A DNA stretch of 33,537 bases. Source: Limimaricola soesokkakensis (lineage in GTDB: Bacteria; Pseudomonadota; Alphaproteobacteria; Rhodobacterales; Rhodobacteraceae). A program made the position numbers and the translations under genes. Under the pieces are notes generated by a model, which worked only from the letters and a program-made list of their open reading frames with translations, was not told the origin of the DNA and did no database searches. The stretch is taken from contig NZ_FWFY01000018.1 in NCBI RefSeq assembly GCF_900172345.1, positions 1 to 33,537 of the forward strand. The letters are read 5' to 3'. Shown here one piece after another: positions 1-8,116 of the stretch; position 1 is the first letter of the stretch, and the number at the start of each line of letters is the position of its first letter.

Positions 1-414
1 TGCCACGTCGTCACCGACTGGACCGATGTCCGCTTCGACCACGCCTCGGTCAGCGGCGCCTGCGCCAGCTGCCACAACGGCAGCACCGCCACCGGCAAGC
101 CCGGCAACCACATCCCCAGCTCCAACACCTGCGACGACTGCCACGTCGTCACCGACTGGACCGACGTCCGCTTCGACCACGCCTCGGTCAGCGGCGCCTG
201 CGCCAGCTGCCACAACGGCAGCACCGCCACCGGCAAGCCCGGCAACCACATCCCCAGCAGCAATCTCTGCGAGGATTGTCACCAGACCACCGAATGGTCG
301 GAGGTGCGGGTCAACCACGACTCGGTCGCCGGCGCCTGCGTCACCTGCCACAATGGTAGCTTCGCCCAGGGCAAACCCAGCGACCATCCGCAGTCCTCGA
401 ATGCCTGCGACGAT
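1..414 (+). repeat. Three 138-bp tandem coding repeats in the multiheme cytochrome
   Basis: Units begin at 1, 139 and 277, each at the second Cys codon of a CxxCH. The first two units are almost identical in DNA, differing at one base near position 27/165 and at their 3' ends. The third has diverged. Each encodes 46 residues and two heme sites. The near identity points to recent duplication or gene conversion, and the array probably continues upstream of the window. Confidence 0.9.
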
Positions 415-444
415 TGTCATGACACCCGCGAGTGGGATGACTGA
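1..444 (+). CDS. Multiheme c-type cytochrome with tandem diheme repeats (5' end outside window)
   Basis: The open frame runs from the first base to a TGA at 442-444; the start lies upstream of the window. The visible 147 residues contain six complete CxxCH heme-attachment motifs, plus the last two residues (CH) of a seventh at the window edge. They are arranged in 46-residue units with the order W-x2-V-x-F-D-H, CxxCHNG, KPxxH, CxxCH. Each unit has two CxxCH motifs and two other histidines (F-D-H and the H after KP), enough for bis-His ligation of both hemes. Such proteins are exported by Sec and hemylated in the periplasm. The porin-like gene follows 201 bases downstream on the same strand, so the likely role is electron transfer at or outside the outer membrane. 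The role is inferred; the heme motifs are directly seen. Total heme number is unknown because the gene is cut. Confidence 0.88.
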   Translation, partial: CHVVTDWTDVRFDHASVSGACASCHNGSTATGKPGNHIPSSNTCDDCHVVTDWTDVRFDHASVSGACASCHNGSTATGKPGNHIPSSNLCEDCHQTTEWSEVRVNHDSVAGACVTCHNGSFAQGKPSDHPQSSNACDDCHDTREWDD

Positions 445-645
445 GACGGCGGCCCTTCGATCCGCTCCGTCTGTCACGGGCAGGATTTCCCCCGCCCGCC
501 CTGTCGGTCCTTCCGTAAGCGGCTCTCTCAGAGGGATGGGCCTCGAGCGGCCACGCGGAAAATGGCCCAGCCTCCGGCTTTCGGTTCATTGACAGCTTTC
601 CCTGAACCCCGAAGCTGAGAGAGACTGCGAATGGGAGGGATCGGC

Positions 646-3018
646 ATGAGCGACCGCAACGGGCTGGACTGCAAACCAGGTTACGGCTCGATCGCGGCGC
701 TCTCGCTGCTTGCCGCGCTGACCTGTCCGGAAACCGCACGGGCGCAGTCCTTGCTGGTCGAGGCGAGCGCGGATTTCGATCCCGATCTGGGCTGCCCGAT
801 CCTTGCCGTGGAATTCGCCGAGCCGCTGGATCTCCTCGTGCAGAGCGGGGTGGAGGCCAGCAGCCAGATCGATCTCGTCCTGCGCGAGGAAACGGAGGAT
901 GGCGAAGGCCTCGAACTGGACGCGCCCGAGTCCATTCCCGCACCGTCCTCGAGCGATCTCGGCGTGACCAGCATCAGCCTCGAGCAATCGGGAGCGGACC
1001 TCGTGCTCGGCATTTCCTTCGCCCGCGAGGTGGTCACGAACGCCACGATGTCCTCGGGCGGGTTGCGCCTGTCCGTCGCGGTGGCCGAGGCCGGTGGCGA
1101 GGGGGAATGCCTTGCCAGCCTCACGGGAGAGGGTCCCGAGACGGAGGGGCCGGAGCCGGATGGCACGGCGCTGTCGGAGCCGGACGTCGATGCCGATCCG
1201 GCGGAGACAGAGGGCGATGAACCTGCCGTCGACGAGGACGACATCGAGACCGATTTCGCCGATGCGCGCGCTGCGATCACCGCCGAGGACTATGATCTCG
1301 CGATCCGGTTGCTGACCAGGATCCTGAATGCGCCCGAGAACAGCAGGAGCGCCGAGGCCCGGGAACTGCTCGGCGTCGTGCGGGAGCGCAACGAGCAGTT
1401 CGCGCAGGCCGAGGCCGAGTACCTGCTCTATCTGGAGCGATATCCCGACAGCGAAGGCGCTGTCCGCGTCCGTCAGCGCCTCGACGCCTTGACCACGGCG
1501 AGGGGCGCCCCGCCCGAACCGCTTCGCGAGGTCGCCGAGGCAGATAGCGCTCGTTCCGAACCGGCGGAGGAGGAGGAGGATGAAGAGGCGGAGGTGCCCG
1601 TCGCGTCTGATCAAGAGCCGCCGGAGCCCCCCGAGGTCACGGACCGGAGGCTCGCGGATGCGCCGGAGGAGGAGGACGAGCGAGAGGAGGAAGAGACGTT
1701 TCCGAAGCTCGAATACTCCGGCAGCGTCGATTCCACCTATTTCTTCCGGCAGGGCACGACCCGCTTCACGGAGTTCGACACCTCTCGCCGATCCGTGGAC
1801 GATTTCGTGCTGCAGAACTCCCTGGTGACCAGCCTGAGCACCATCGGCTCCTACGAGACCGAAGACTACCTTCTGTCCTGGCGCGTCGCGGGCGCTTTCG
1901 AAATCGACTTCGATGACGACGAAAGGAACTTCCGCTTCTCCCGGCTCTATCTCGACTACGACCCGAAGGGGACCGAACTGTCGCTGCGTTTCGGTCGGCA
2001 CCTGGTCCGATCCGGCGGGGTGTTCGACCGGTTCGACGGCGCGACCCTCAGCTGGCAGCATCAGGAGGATATCAGCAGCCATTTCCAGATCGGCTCGCCC
2101 GTGGACAGCGTGCGGGATTCCCTCTTCGCCTTCGACCGGTTGTTCTATGGCCTCAGCGTCGATTTCGCGGAGATCTATCCCGATACCGACCTGACGATCT
2201 ATGCGGCCGAGCAACGCGTCGGATCGCTGGTCGATCGCCGCACGGTCGGGTTCGAGCTGGAATACGAGGGAGAGTGGTTCAGCGCCGATGCCGCCGTGGA
2301 TTACGACATCTATTTCGACCGGCTGAACTACGCCCGGGTCTCGGGCACGCATATCTTCGAGGACCGCTCGACGCTGACGCTCAGCCTCGATTTCGTCCAG
2401 TCCCCCACTCTCGCGCTGAGCAATGCCGAGCAGGGTCAATTCGGCATGACGCTGGACGATTTGCGCGACAGCTTCACGCTGAGCGAGCTGAGACAGCTGG
2501 CGCTGGACCGCACCACCGCCTCGCGTTCGGCCACCCTGACCTATTTCCGCCCCCTGAACGAGACCTGGCTGCTCAACATGGATGCCACGATCTTCGACAC
2601 CGAGGGCAATCCCGCCTCGGGTGGCGTGGCCGAGATCCCGGCCCCGGGAAAGGATTACTACGCCTCCATCGGCGTCTTCGGCTCCGGCGTGTTCGCGGAA
2701 ACCGATGTCGTGAGCGCATCGGCGCGCTATGCCGACACCTCGTCGTCGACGCTCGTGCTCGCCGATGCCTCCTACCGTTTTGAGCCGACGGAGCAATGGC
2801 GGCTGCGGCCCCGCCTGCGGCTCGGTCGCCGGGAACTGAAGAACACCGGCGGGACCGAGATCTTCGCGATCCCTTCGCTGAACGTCGATTACGAAATCCG
2901 GGACAAAGCAATGCTCGAGGTCGAGATCGGCGGCCGGCTGTCGAGAACCGAGACATCGACGACGCGCGACAACAGCACCGAGAGCTACGCCTTCGTCGGC
3001 ATAAGGCAAGATTTCTGA
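646..3018 (+). CDS. Secreted TPR-acidic linker-outer-membrane beta-barrel protein (porin-like)
   Basis: An ATG at 631 is also in frame, but GGGAGG at 633-638 sits seven bases before the ATG at 646, so 646 is preferred (790 aa). Residues 1-33 form a Sec signal ending ARA-Q. Residues 34 to about 200 are a low-complexity acidic region. About 203-285 form TPR-like helices (EDYDLAIRLL, EQFAQAEAEYLLYLERYP). About 288-350 are a Glu/Pro-rich linker. From about 350 to the end, alternating aromatic/polar strands (for example LSLRFGRHLV) finish with FVGIRQDF, a terminal Phe typical of beta-barrels inserted by the Bam complex. It lies between the multiheme gene and the convergent redox operon, suggesting the barrel part of a porin-cytochrome conduit. 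That function is inferred. No CxxCH is present in this protein. Confidence 0.75.
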   Translation: MSDRNGLDCKPGYGSIAALSLLAALTCPETARAQSLLVEASADFDPDLGCPILAVEFAEPLDLLVQSGVEASSQIDLVLREETEDGEGLELDAPESIPAPSSSDLGVTSISLEQSGADLVLGISFAREVVTNATMSSGGLRLSVAVAEAGGEGECLASLTGEGPETEGPEPDGTALSEPDVDADPAETEGDEPAVDEDDIETDFADARAAITAEDYDLAIRLLTRILNAPENSRSAEARELLGVVRERNEQFAQAEAEYLLYLERYPDSEGAVRVRQRLDALTTARGAPPEPLREVAEADSARSEPAEEEEDEEAEVPVASDQEPPEPPEVTDRRLADAPEEEDEREEEETFPKLEYSGSVDSTYFFRQGTTRFTEFDTSRRSVDDFVLQNSLVTSLSTIGSYETEDYLLSWRVAGAFEIDFDDDERNFRFSRLYLDYDPKGTELSLRFGRHLVRSGGVFDRFDGATLSWQHQEDISSHFQIGSPVDSVRDSLFAFDRLFYGLSVDFAEIYPDTDLTIYAAEQRVGSLVDRRTVGFELEYEGEWFSADAAVDYDIYFDRLNYARVSGTHIFEDRSTLTLSLDFVQSPTLALSNAEQGQFGMTLDDLRDSFTLSELRQLALDRTTASRSATLTYFRPLNETWLLNMDATIFDTEGNPASGGVAEIPAPGKDYYASIGVFGSGVFAETDVVSASARYADTSSSTLVLADASYRFEPTEQWRLRPRLRLGRRELKNTGGTEIFAIPSLNVDYEIRDKAMLEVEIGGRLSRTETSTTRDNSTESYAFVGIRQDF

Positions 3019-3034
3019 CGCTTCGGGCGGGTGC

Positions 3035-4519
3035 CTATTCCAGCAGTTCGGCGACCTCCGCGTGACCCGCCGCGACGGCCAGATCGTGCGCGCGGTGACG
3101 GTCCTGGTTGCGGAGCCGCCTGTCGGCGCCGGCCTCGAGCAGCAGGCGGACCACCTCGACGCGGTTGGCCTGCGCCGCGAGCATCAGCGCCGAGTTGCGC
3201 TTTTCGTTGCGCAGATCGATGTCCACCCCGGCCTTCAGAAGGCGGCGGACCGCGTCCAGATTGCCCTGCTGCGCCGCGATCAGCAAAGGCGTGTTGCCGG
3301 TGGAAGTGGCGAGGTTGGCATCGGCGCCCCCGGCCAGAAGCAACTTCGCCGTCTCCGCCTGGTCGAAGCGGAGCGCGGCGTGCAGCGGCGCCTCTCCGGC
3401 AAGGTCCGCCTGATCGAGCCCGAGCCCGTTCTCGATCAGGAACGCCGTCGCGGGCGCGTTGCCAGAGGCGGCCGCGTGCCACAGCGCGCCCCGGCCATCT
3501 TCGTCCAAGAGATCGAAGGGCAGGCCGTGATCGGACAGCAGGCGCAAAAGCTCGGGCCCGCTGCTGCGCGCCGCGGCCATGAGCAGGCGTGACTGGTGCT
3601 CGGGGTTCTGGACGGACAGGTCCTCGCCCGCCAGCAACATGGCGATGCGCGTCTGCCCGTCCGCGATCGCCAGTTGCAGGGGGCGGTTTCCCGCCTTGTC
3701 GGCGAGATCGCTGCGCGCGCCCTTCATCACGAGGTATTCGACGATCTCGAAATGCCCCGCGCCGGTCGCGAGCGCCAGCGCCGTCCTGCCCTCGGCATCC
3801 TGCAGGTCGGGATCGGCCCCGGCCTCGACCAGCGATCGGGCCGTATCAAGATGCCCGGCCTCGGCCGCGTGCATCAGCGCCGTGCGCCCCTGCTTGTCGG
3901 TCTCGTCCGGTGCGGCGCCCTGTTCGAGCAATTTTCGGGCAGTCTTTTCCTCGCCGCGGCGCGCCACCTCCATCAGCAGGGTCCAGCCCAGCTCGGTCGC
4001 GATCCGCGACGGCGCGAGATCGGTGATCTCCGGCGCGCCCTCCGCCGGTTGCGACACCGCCGCATCCGAGGCCGGTTCGGCGTCGCGCGCGTCCAGTTCC
4101 GACAGCGCCGCCTTGGCCCGGCGATGCCCCGCCTCGCTTGCGGCGGCGATCCACCGGCGCGCCTCGGCGGCATCCTCATCCGTACCGCGCCCCGACAGAT
4201 ACAGGGTTCCGAGGCTGAACTGCGCCTCGACATGCCCCGCCTCGGCCGCCGTCCGGGTCAGATCGAAGGCCATCGCCTCGTCCTGCGGCACGCCACGGCC
4301 ATTCCGGTAGAGGGTGGCCAGCATGTAGTTCGCCTCGGCATTGCCGGCGGCGGCGAGCGCCGCGAGCATCTCGGCGGCCTCGGAGTAATTGCGCTGGCGC
4401 ACCGCCGTCTGCGCCTCCTCGAGCCGAAGGGCCGTGGTCGGATCCGCCCCCTCCTCGGCGTGAACCGGAAAGACCATCAGGGCCAGTGCCAGCACGAGCG
4501 GCGTTTTATGCAGTGCCAT
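3035..4519 (-). CDS. Exported Sel1-like/ankyrin-repeat protein
   Basis: This 494-residue protein starts with a clear signal peptide (LVLALALMVFPVHA). Two or three Sel1/TPR-like repeats follow at about residues 50-140 (for example ANYMLATLYRNGRGVPQDEA). A long run of roughly nine ankyrin repeats fills the part from about 175 to the C-terminus (GRTALMHAAEAGHLDTARSL and relatives). It has no heme motif or catalytic signature, so a scaffold or assembly role in the periplasm is the reasonable guess. It is the last gene of the ccmF-to-ankyrin operon: its ATG lies inside the 3' end of the flavoprotein gene (14-base overlap), which implies translational coupling. It converges on the barrel gene with only 16 bases between stops. 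Confidence 0.8.
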   Translation of the reverse strand: MALHKTPLVLALALMVFPVHAEEGADPTTALRLEEAQTAVRQRNYSEAAEMLAALAAAGNAEANYMLATLYRNGRGVPQDEAMAFDLTRTAAEAGHVEAQFSLGTLYLSGRGTDEDAAEARRWIAAASEAGHRRAKAALSELDARDAEPASDAAVSQPAEGAPEITDLAPSRIATELGWTLLMEVARRGEEKTARKLLEQGAAPDETDKQGRTALMHAAEAGHLDTARSLVEAGADPDLQDAEGRTALALATGAGHFEIVEYLVMKGARSDLADKAGNRPLQLAIADGQTRIAMLLAGEDLSVQNPEHQSRLLMAAARSSGPELLRLLSDHGLPFDLLDEDGRGALWHAAASGNAPATAFLIENGLGLDQADLAGEAPLHAALRFDQAETAKLLLAGGADANLATSTGNTPLLIAAQQGNLDAVRRLLKAGVDIDLRNEKRNSALMLAAQANRVEVVRLLLEAGADRRLRNQDRHRAHDLAVAAGHAEVAELLE

Positions 4520-5849
4520 GTTTGGTCTCGATGGTGATGCCGATGGATTTCAGGAAGGGGGTCGGAAGGATGCCGCCCGCGCAGACGATGACGGCGTCGT
4601 TGGGACGGCTCGTCGTCTCGCCCGATTGCTCGATCTCCACATGCGTTTCGCCGATCGCCTTGACGTTCGAGCTGAGGATCACGTCGAGGCGCTTCGCGGC
4701 CTCGGCCTCTTCGAGCCGCTTGCGGTTCTTGGGCTTCACCCGCGAGAAGGCGGCGCTACGATAGGACAGGGTGACGTCGGTATCGGGCAGGTCCGCGATG
4801 CTGGTCGCCGCCTCGATCGCGCTGTCGCCACCGCCCACCACCAGCACCGACTGGCCCTGATACTGCTCTGGGTCGATCAGGCGGTAGACCACCTTGCTCT
4901 GCTCCTCGCCCTCGACGCCCAGCTTGCGCGGCGTGCCGCGCCGCCCGATGGTCAGGAGCACGGCCCGGGTGCGGTAGGTGCCCTTCGTGCTGGTGACCAC
5001 GAAGCCCTCGCCCTCCGGCGCGATGTCGGTGACCCGCTCCTCGTAGTTGATCTCGAGCCCGGTATCCTCGAGCACCTCGGTCCAGAACTCCATGAGCTTT
5101 TCCTTGGTGGTCTCGCGGAAATTCGCCTTGCCATAGATCGGCAGCGTCACCGGCGCGGTCATCACCAGCTTGCCGCGCGGGAAATGCGAAACCGTGCCGC
5201 CGAAGCTCTCCTGTTCGAGGATCACGTGCTTGAGCCCGTGCTGCTTGGCCCCGAGGCCGGCCGCGAAGCCCGCCGGGCCGGCGCCGACGATGACCACGTC
5301 GACCCCGCCTTCGGGCGCCTGCGGCTTCTGCTTTGCGATCTCGCCGATCGCCTGTCGGCCCTGTTCGATCGCGTTGCGGATCAGCCCCATGCCGCCGAGC
5401 TCGCCCGCGATGTAGATGCCGGGCACGTTGGTCTGGAAATCCGGCCCCACCTCGGGGATGTCGACGCCGCGCTCGGCGGTGCCGAAGACGAGGCTGATCG
5501 CGTCCATCGGGCAGGCCGCGGCGCAGGCACCGTGACCGATGCAGTTGGCGGGCTCGACCAGCTCGGCCTTGCCGTTCACCAGCCCGAGGATCTGGCCCTC
5601 GGGACAGGCGCGCACGCAAGCCCCGCAGCCGATGCACATATTCGCGTCGATGTCCGGGTGCAGCGAGGCGGGCTGCGTCAGCCCCGCGGCCTGCGCCTCC
5701 TGCTTCTTCGCCAGCGCCCTGCGCTCGCCCTGCCTGCGCAGGACCACGAACACCACCCACACCAGCGCCAGCGGCACGGCATAGATCAGGAATGTCGTAT
5801 CAATCAGGGGTCCGTTCCTCTGTTCAATCCGCCCGGAGGCCCAGCTCAT
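4506..5849 (-). CDS. Membrane-anchored ferredoxin-flavoprotein oxidoreductase
   Basis: With the ATG at 5849 the protein has 447 residues. One N-terminal membrane helix spans about 18-37, followed by a two-cluster ferredoxin domain (about 70-120) and a thioredoxin-reductase-like flavin domain with VGAGPAG near 188 and VGGGDSA further on. Cluster 1 is canonical (C72, C75, C78, C82 then P). Cluster 2 has His106 in place of its second Cys (C103, H106, C109, C113). The TrxR redox CxxC is absent. A segment that normally ends such flavoproteins (NVPGIYIAGE...IEQG) lies before the GxGxxG motif, suggesting circular permutation. The gene overlaps the ccmI 3' end. A CTG at 5807, eight bases after AGAGGA, is an alternative start. 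Likely role: electron exchange between a soluble or quinone donor and the nearby cytochrome b and c proteins (inferred). Confidence 0.78.
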   Translation of the reverse strand: MSWASGRIEQRNGPLIDTTFLIYAVPLALVWVVFVVLRRQGERRALAKKQEAQAAGLTQPASLHPDIDANMCIGCGACVRACPEGQILGLVNGKAELVEPANCIGHGACAAACPMDAISLVFGTAERGVDIPEVGPDFQTNVPGIYIAGELGGMGLIRNAIEQGRQAIGEIAKQKPQAPEGGVDVVIVGAGPAGFAAGLGAKQHGLKHVILEQESFGGTVSHFPRGKLVMTAPVTLPIYGKANFRETTKEKLMEFWTEVLEDTGLEINYEERVTDIAPEGEGFVVTSTKGTYRTRAVLLTIGRRGTPRKLGVEGEEQSKVVYRLIDPEQYQGQSVLVVGGGDSAIEAATSIADLPDTDVTLSYRSAAFSRVKPKNRKRLEEAEAAKRLDVILSSNVKAIGETHVEIEQSGETTSRPNDAVIVCAGGILPTPFLKSIGITIETKHGTA

Positions 5850-7065
5850 CAGCCTTGGCATCGATCCGGGCAAGGGTATCGGGGAACCGGGAGAACTGTC
5901 GTAACGCACGCTCGTAGGCCGCGCGGGCCGCCTCGGGATCGTTCATGACCATCCGCGACTGCATCAGCCGCATCCAGCCCTCGGGATCGTCCGGCGCGTC
6001 TTCGAGACGGGCCTCGAGCCCGTCCACCATGCCGGCGATCATCGCCTGCCGCTCGGCGGGCGTCATCCCCGCCGCCTGATCGACATCCGCCTGCGTCGGA
6101 CCCGGGGCGACCGGCGGCGGCGGCAGCAGCGGTTCGGTCTCGGGCAACCGCCCGGCGATATCGATGCCCTGCTGGCTAGCCAGTTCGCGCACGCGCTGCA
6201 AGACACCCGGCGCCCAGTCGGCGTCGGGCCGCGCATCGGCCAGCATCTCGATCCACAGGTCAATCGCCGCGCGCGGGTCGCCATCCTGCTCAAGCGCCAT
6301 CCCCTTGAAAAACCGCGCGCGCGCGTCGTCGGGGTTCAGGGCCAGCGCCGCGTCGAAGGCCTCGTGCGCGGGGGTCGTGACCAGCCCGTCGGCCGCCCTC
6401 ACCAGCGTCTCGCCATAATGTGACCAGAGATCGGGGTCGTCCTCGACGAGCGCCACCGCCTGCGCATAGGCCTTCGCGGCCTCGGCATGGCGCCCGGTGT
6501 TAAAGTAGGACCAGCCCAGCATCCGCCAGCCCTCGGCGTCATCGGGCGTCTCGCGCAGCCGCGCGACGAGACTGGCGATCGCGCCGTCGACGCTGCCGGT
6601 GGGCTGGGACATGTCCGCCTGCGCGGGGCTGGCGGGCGACGCCGTGGCGGTCGCGGGCGCCGACGCGACCGGCTGGGCGAGGCTGGCCATCGGTAGATGC
6701 GGTGCCGCAGGCAGGTCGGGCCGACCGATCGAGAGGTAGAGCGCGGCCGAACCGATCACCACCCATCCCGAGACGACCGCGATCGCGGCCAGCCGCACCT
6801 TGTCGGAGGCCTCGCCCAGCGCGAAACGGGGCGCCCGGGACGCCGCGACGATCCGCCGTTCGATCTCGGTGCGCGCCGATTGCGCCTCCTGCGGGGCGAG
6901 CAGCCCCTGCGCCACCTCGGCCTCGATCGCCTCGATCTGGCTGCGCGCCACAGCGATCGACTGGTCGCTGCTGCCCGGCCCGCCCGTCCGCCGTCGTAGG
7001 AACGGGGCGACCACCAGCGTGGCCGCCACCGAGATCATGGCCGTCAAGATGATCCACAGCGTCAT
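5824..7065 (-). CDS. ccmI: Cytochrome c biogenesis protein CcmI
   Basis: The start is the ATG at 7065, in an ATGA overlap with the ccmH stop; this gives 413 residues. Residues 1-20 form the first membrane helix (MTLWIILTAMISVAATLVV). A cytoplasmic loop (ARSQIEAIEAEVAQGLL) and a second helix near 97-115 follow. After that comes a large periplasmic TPR domain, with repeats such as AEGWRMLGWSYFNTGRHAEA and PEGWMRLMQSRMVMNDPEAA. In system I maturation CcmI chaperones apocytochrome c and delivers it to the CcmF/H heme lyase. Its place in one operon with ccmF, ccmG and ccmH, beside two multiheme cytochromes, suggests service to those clients. Confidence 0.92.
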   Translation of the reverse strand: MTLWIILTAMISVAATLVVAPFLRRRTGGPGSSDQSIAVARSQIEAIEAEVAQGLLAPQEAQSARTEIERRIVAASRAPRFALGEASDKVRLAAIAVVSGWVVIGSAALYLSIGRPDLPAAPHLPMASLAQPVASAPATATASPASPAQADMSQPTGSVDGAIASLVARLRETPDDAEGWRMLGWSYFNTGRHAEAAKAYAQAVALVEDDPDLWSHYGETLVRAADGLVTTPAHEAFDAALALNPDDARARFFKGMALEQDGDPRAAIDLWIEMLADARPDADWAPGVLQRVRELASQQGIDIAGRLPETEPLLPPPPVAPGPTQADVDQAAGMTPAERQAMIAGMVDGLEARLEDAPDDPEGWMRLMQSRMVMNDPEAARAAYERALRQFSRFPDTLARIDAKADELGLRAD

Positions 7066-7571
7066 GGTCTGTCCCCCTGTGCCGCGCCCTGCCCCGCCCC
7101 CTGTCCGAGCGCCCGCGCGAGTATCGCCTTCTCGTCCTCCGACAAGGATTCGGGCTCGGGCGGCGGTGCCTTGCGTCGCCAGAGGATCGAGAACCCGGCG
7201 AAGGCCGCGCCCAGCATCAGCGCCGGTGCCAGCCACAACAGCAGCGTATCCCCGCCGATCTGCGGCCGCAGCAGGATATAGGCGCCATAGCGGGCCACGA
7301 GGTAGTCGATCACCTCGGCGTCGCTGTCGCCTGCCACCAGCCGCTCGCGGATCAGTACCCGCAGGTCGCGCGCGAGCTCGGCGTTGGAATCATCGATCGA
7401 CTGGTTCCGGCAGACCGGGCAGCGCATCTCGAGGCTCAGCGCCCGTGCCCGTTGCTCCAGCGCCGGATCGGTGAGCATCTCGTCGGGCTGCACGGCCGGC
7501 GCGGCGAGCGGCGCAAGCGCACAGAGACAGGCGAAGGCCAGCGCTCGCGCGAGCTGCCGCGGGCCGGTCAT
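7062..7571 (-). CDS. ccmH: Cytochrome c biogenesis protein CcmH (thiol-reducing lyase subunit)
   Basis: The 169-residue protein has a signal/anchor segment (about 8-26), the diagnostic motif MRCPVCRNQSIDDSNAELA with Cys51 and Cys54, and a C-terminal membrane helix at about 108-130. This is the short CcmH/CycL/Ccl2 form without a fused TPR part, which fits the separate ccmI next door. CcmH keeps apocytochrome CxxCH thiols reduced for heme ligation together with CcmF and CcmG. Its ATG overlaps the ccmG stop by four bases (ATGA). Confidence 0.95.
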   Translation of the reverse strand: MTGPRQLARALAFACLCALAPLAAPAVQPDEMLTDPALEQRARALSLEMRCPVCRNQSIDDSNAELARDLRVLIRERLVAGDSDAEVIDYLVARYGAYILLRPQIGGDTLLLWLAPALMLGAAFAGFSILWRRKAPPPEPESLSEDEKAILARALGQGAGQGAAQGDRP

Positions 7572-8116
7572 GACGGTTTCTCGATTTCGCGGATCAGGGG
7601 CCTGAGAACCTCCTGCCAGACCCGCTCAGTGAGGGCGCCGACATGGCGATAGCGAATGCGGCCCTCGGCATCGACGAGATAGGTCTCGGGCACGCCGGTC
7701 ACCGCGAGCTGCGCCCCGAGCCTGCCTGCGGCATCCTCCCCCGTGGCGACATAGGGGTCGCCGTGCCGGTCGAGGAACCTCCGCCCAGCGCCGGGCCGAT
7801 CCCTCCAGTTGAGACCGTAGAGCGCGACCTCCTCTTCCTCGGCCAGACGCATCAGCATCGGGTGTTCGCTGAGGCAGACTGCGCACCACGAGGCGAAGAC
7901 GTTGATCAGCGCCACCTCGCCCCGGATGTCCGAGGCCGCAAGCCCGCGCTCGTCGCCGATGAGCGGCGGCTGCGCGAATTCCGGCAGCGGGCGGTCGAGA
8001 TATCCCTCGCCTGCCACGTCGCGGCCGCCCGACGACGCCAGAGCGAGCAGCGCCCCGCCGATCAGCACGAAGACGGCGACCGGGATCAGCACGGATTTGC
8101 GGATGCCACCTGCCAT
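7568..8116 (-). CDS. ccmG: Thiol:disulfide interchange protein CcmG/DsbE
   Basis: The ATG at 8116 shares its A with the ccmF TGA stop, giving 182 residues. A single N-terminal anchor (about 7-28) is followed by a periplasmic thioredoxin fold with FASWCAVCLSEHP (Cys78, Cys81) and the cis-Pro region VTGVPETYLVDAEG. The active site is WCAVC rather than the more usual WCxPC. CcmG reduces CcmH or the apocytochrome thiols. It is coupled by overlap to ccmF upstream and ccmH downstream. Confidence 0.93.
   Translation of the reverse strand: MAGGIRKSVLIPVAVFVLIGGALLALASSGGRDVAGEGYLDRPLPEFAQPPLIGDERGLAASDIRGEVALINVFASWCAVCLSEHPMLMRLAEEEEVALYGLNWRDRPGAGRRFLDRHGDPYVATGEDAAGRLGAQLAVTGVPETYLVDAEGRIRYRHVGALTERVWQEVLRPLIREIEKPS

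Noticed and set aside
586-3009. 807-codon open frame on the minus strand opposite the barrel gene
   Set aside because: Its translation is repetitive Arg/Glu/Gly-rich with no domain. The plus frame has a signal peptide, ribosome-binding site and beta-barrel pattern; high GC keeps the antisense frame open.
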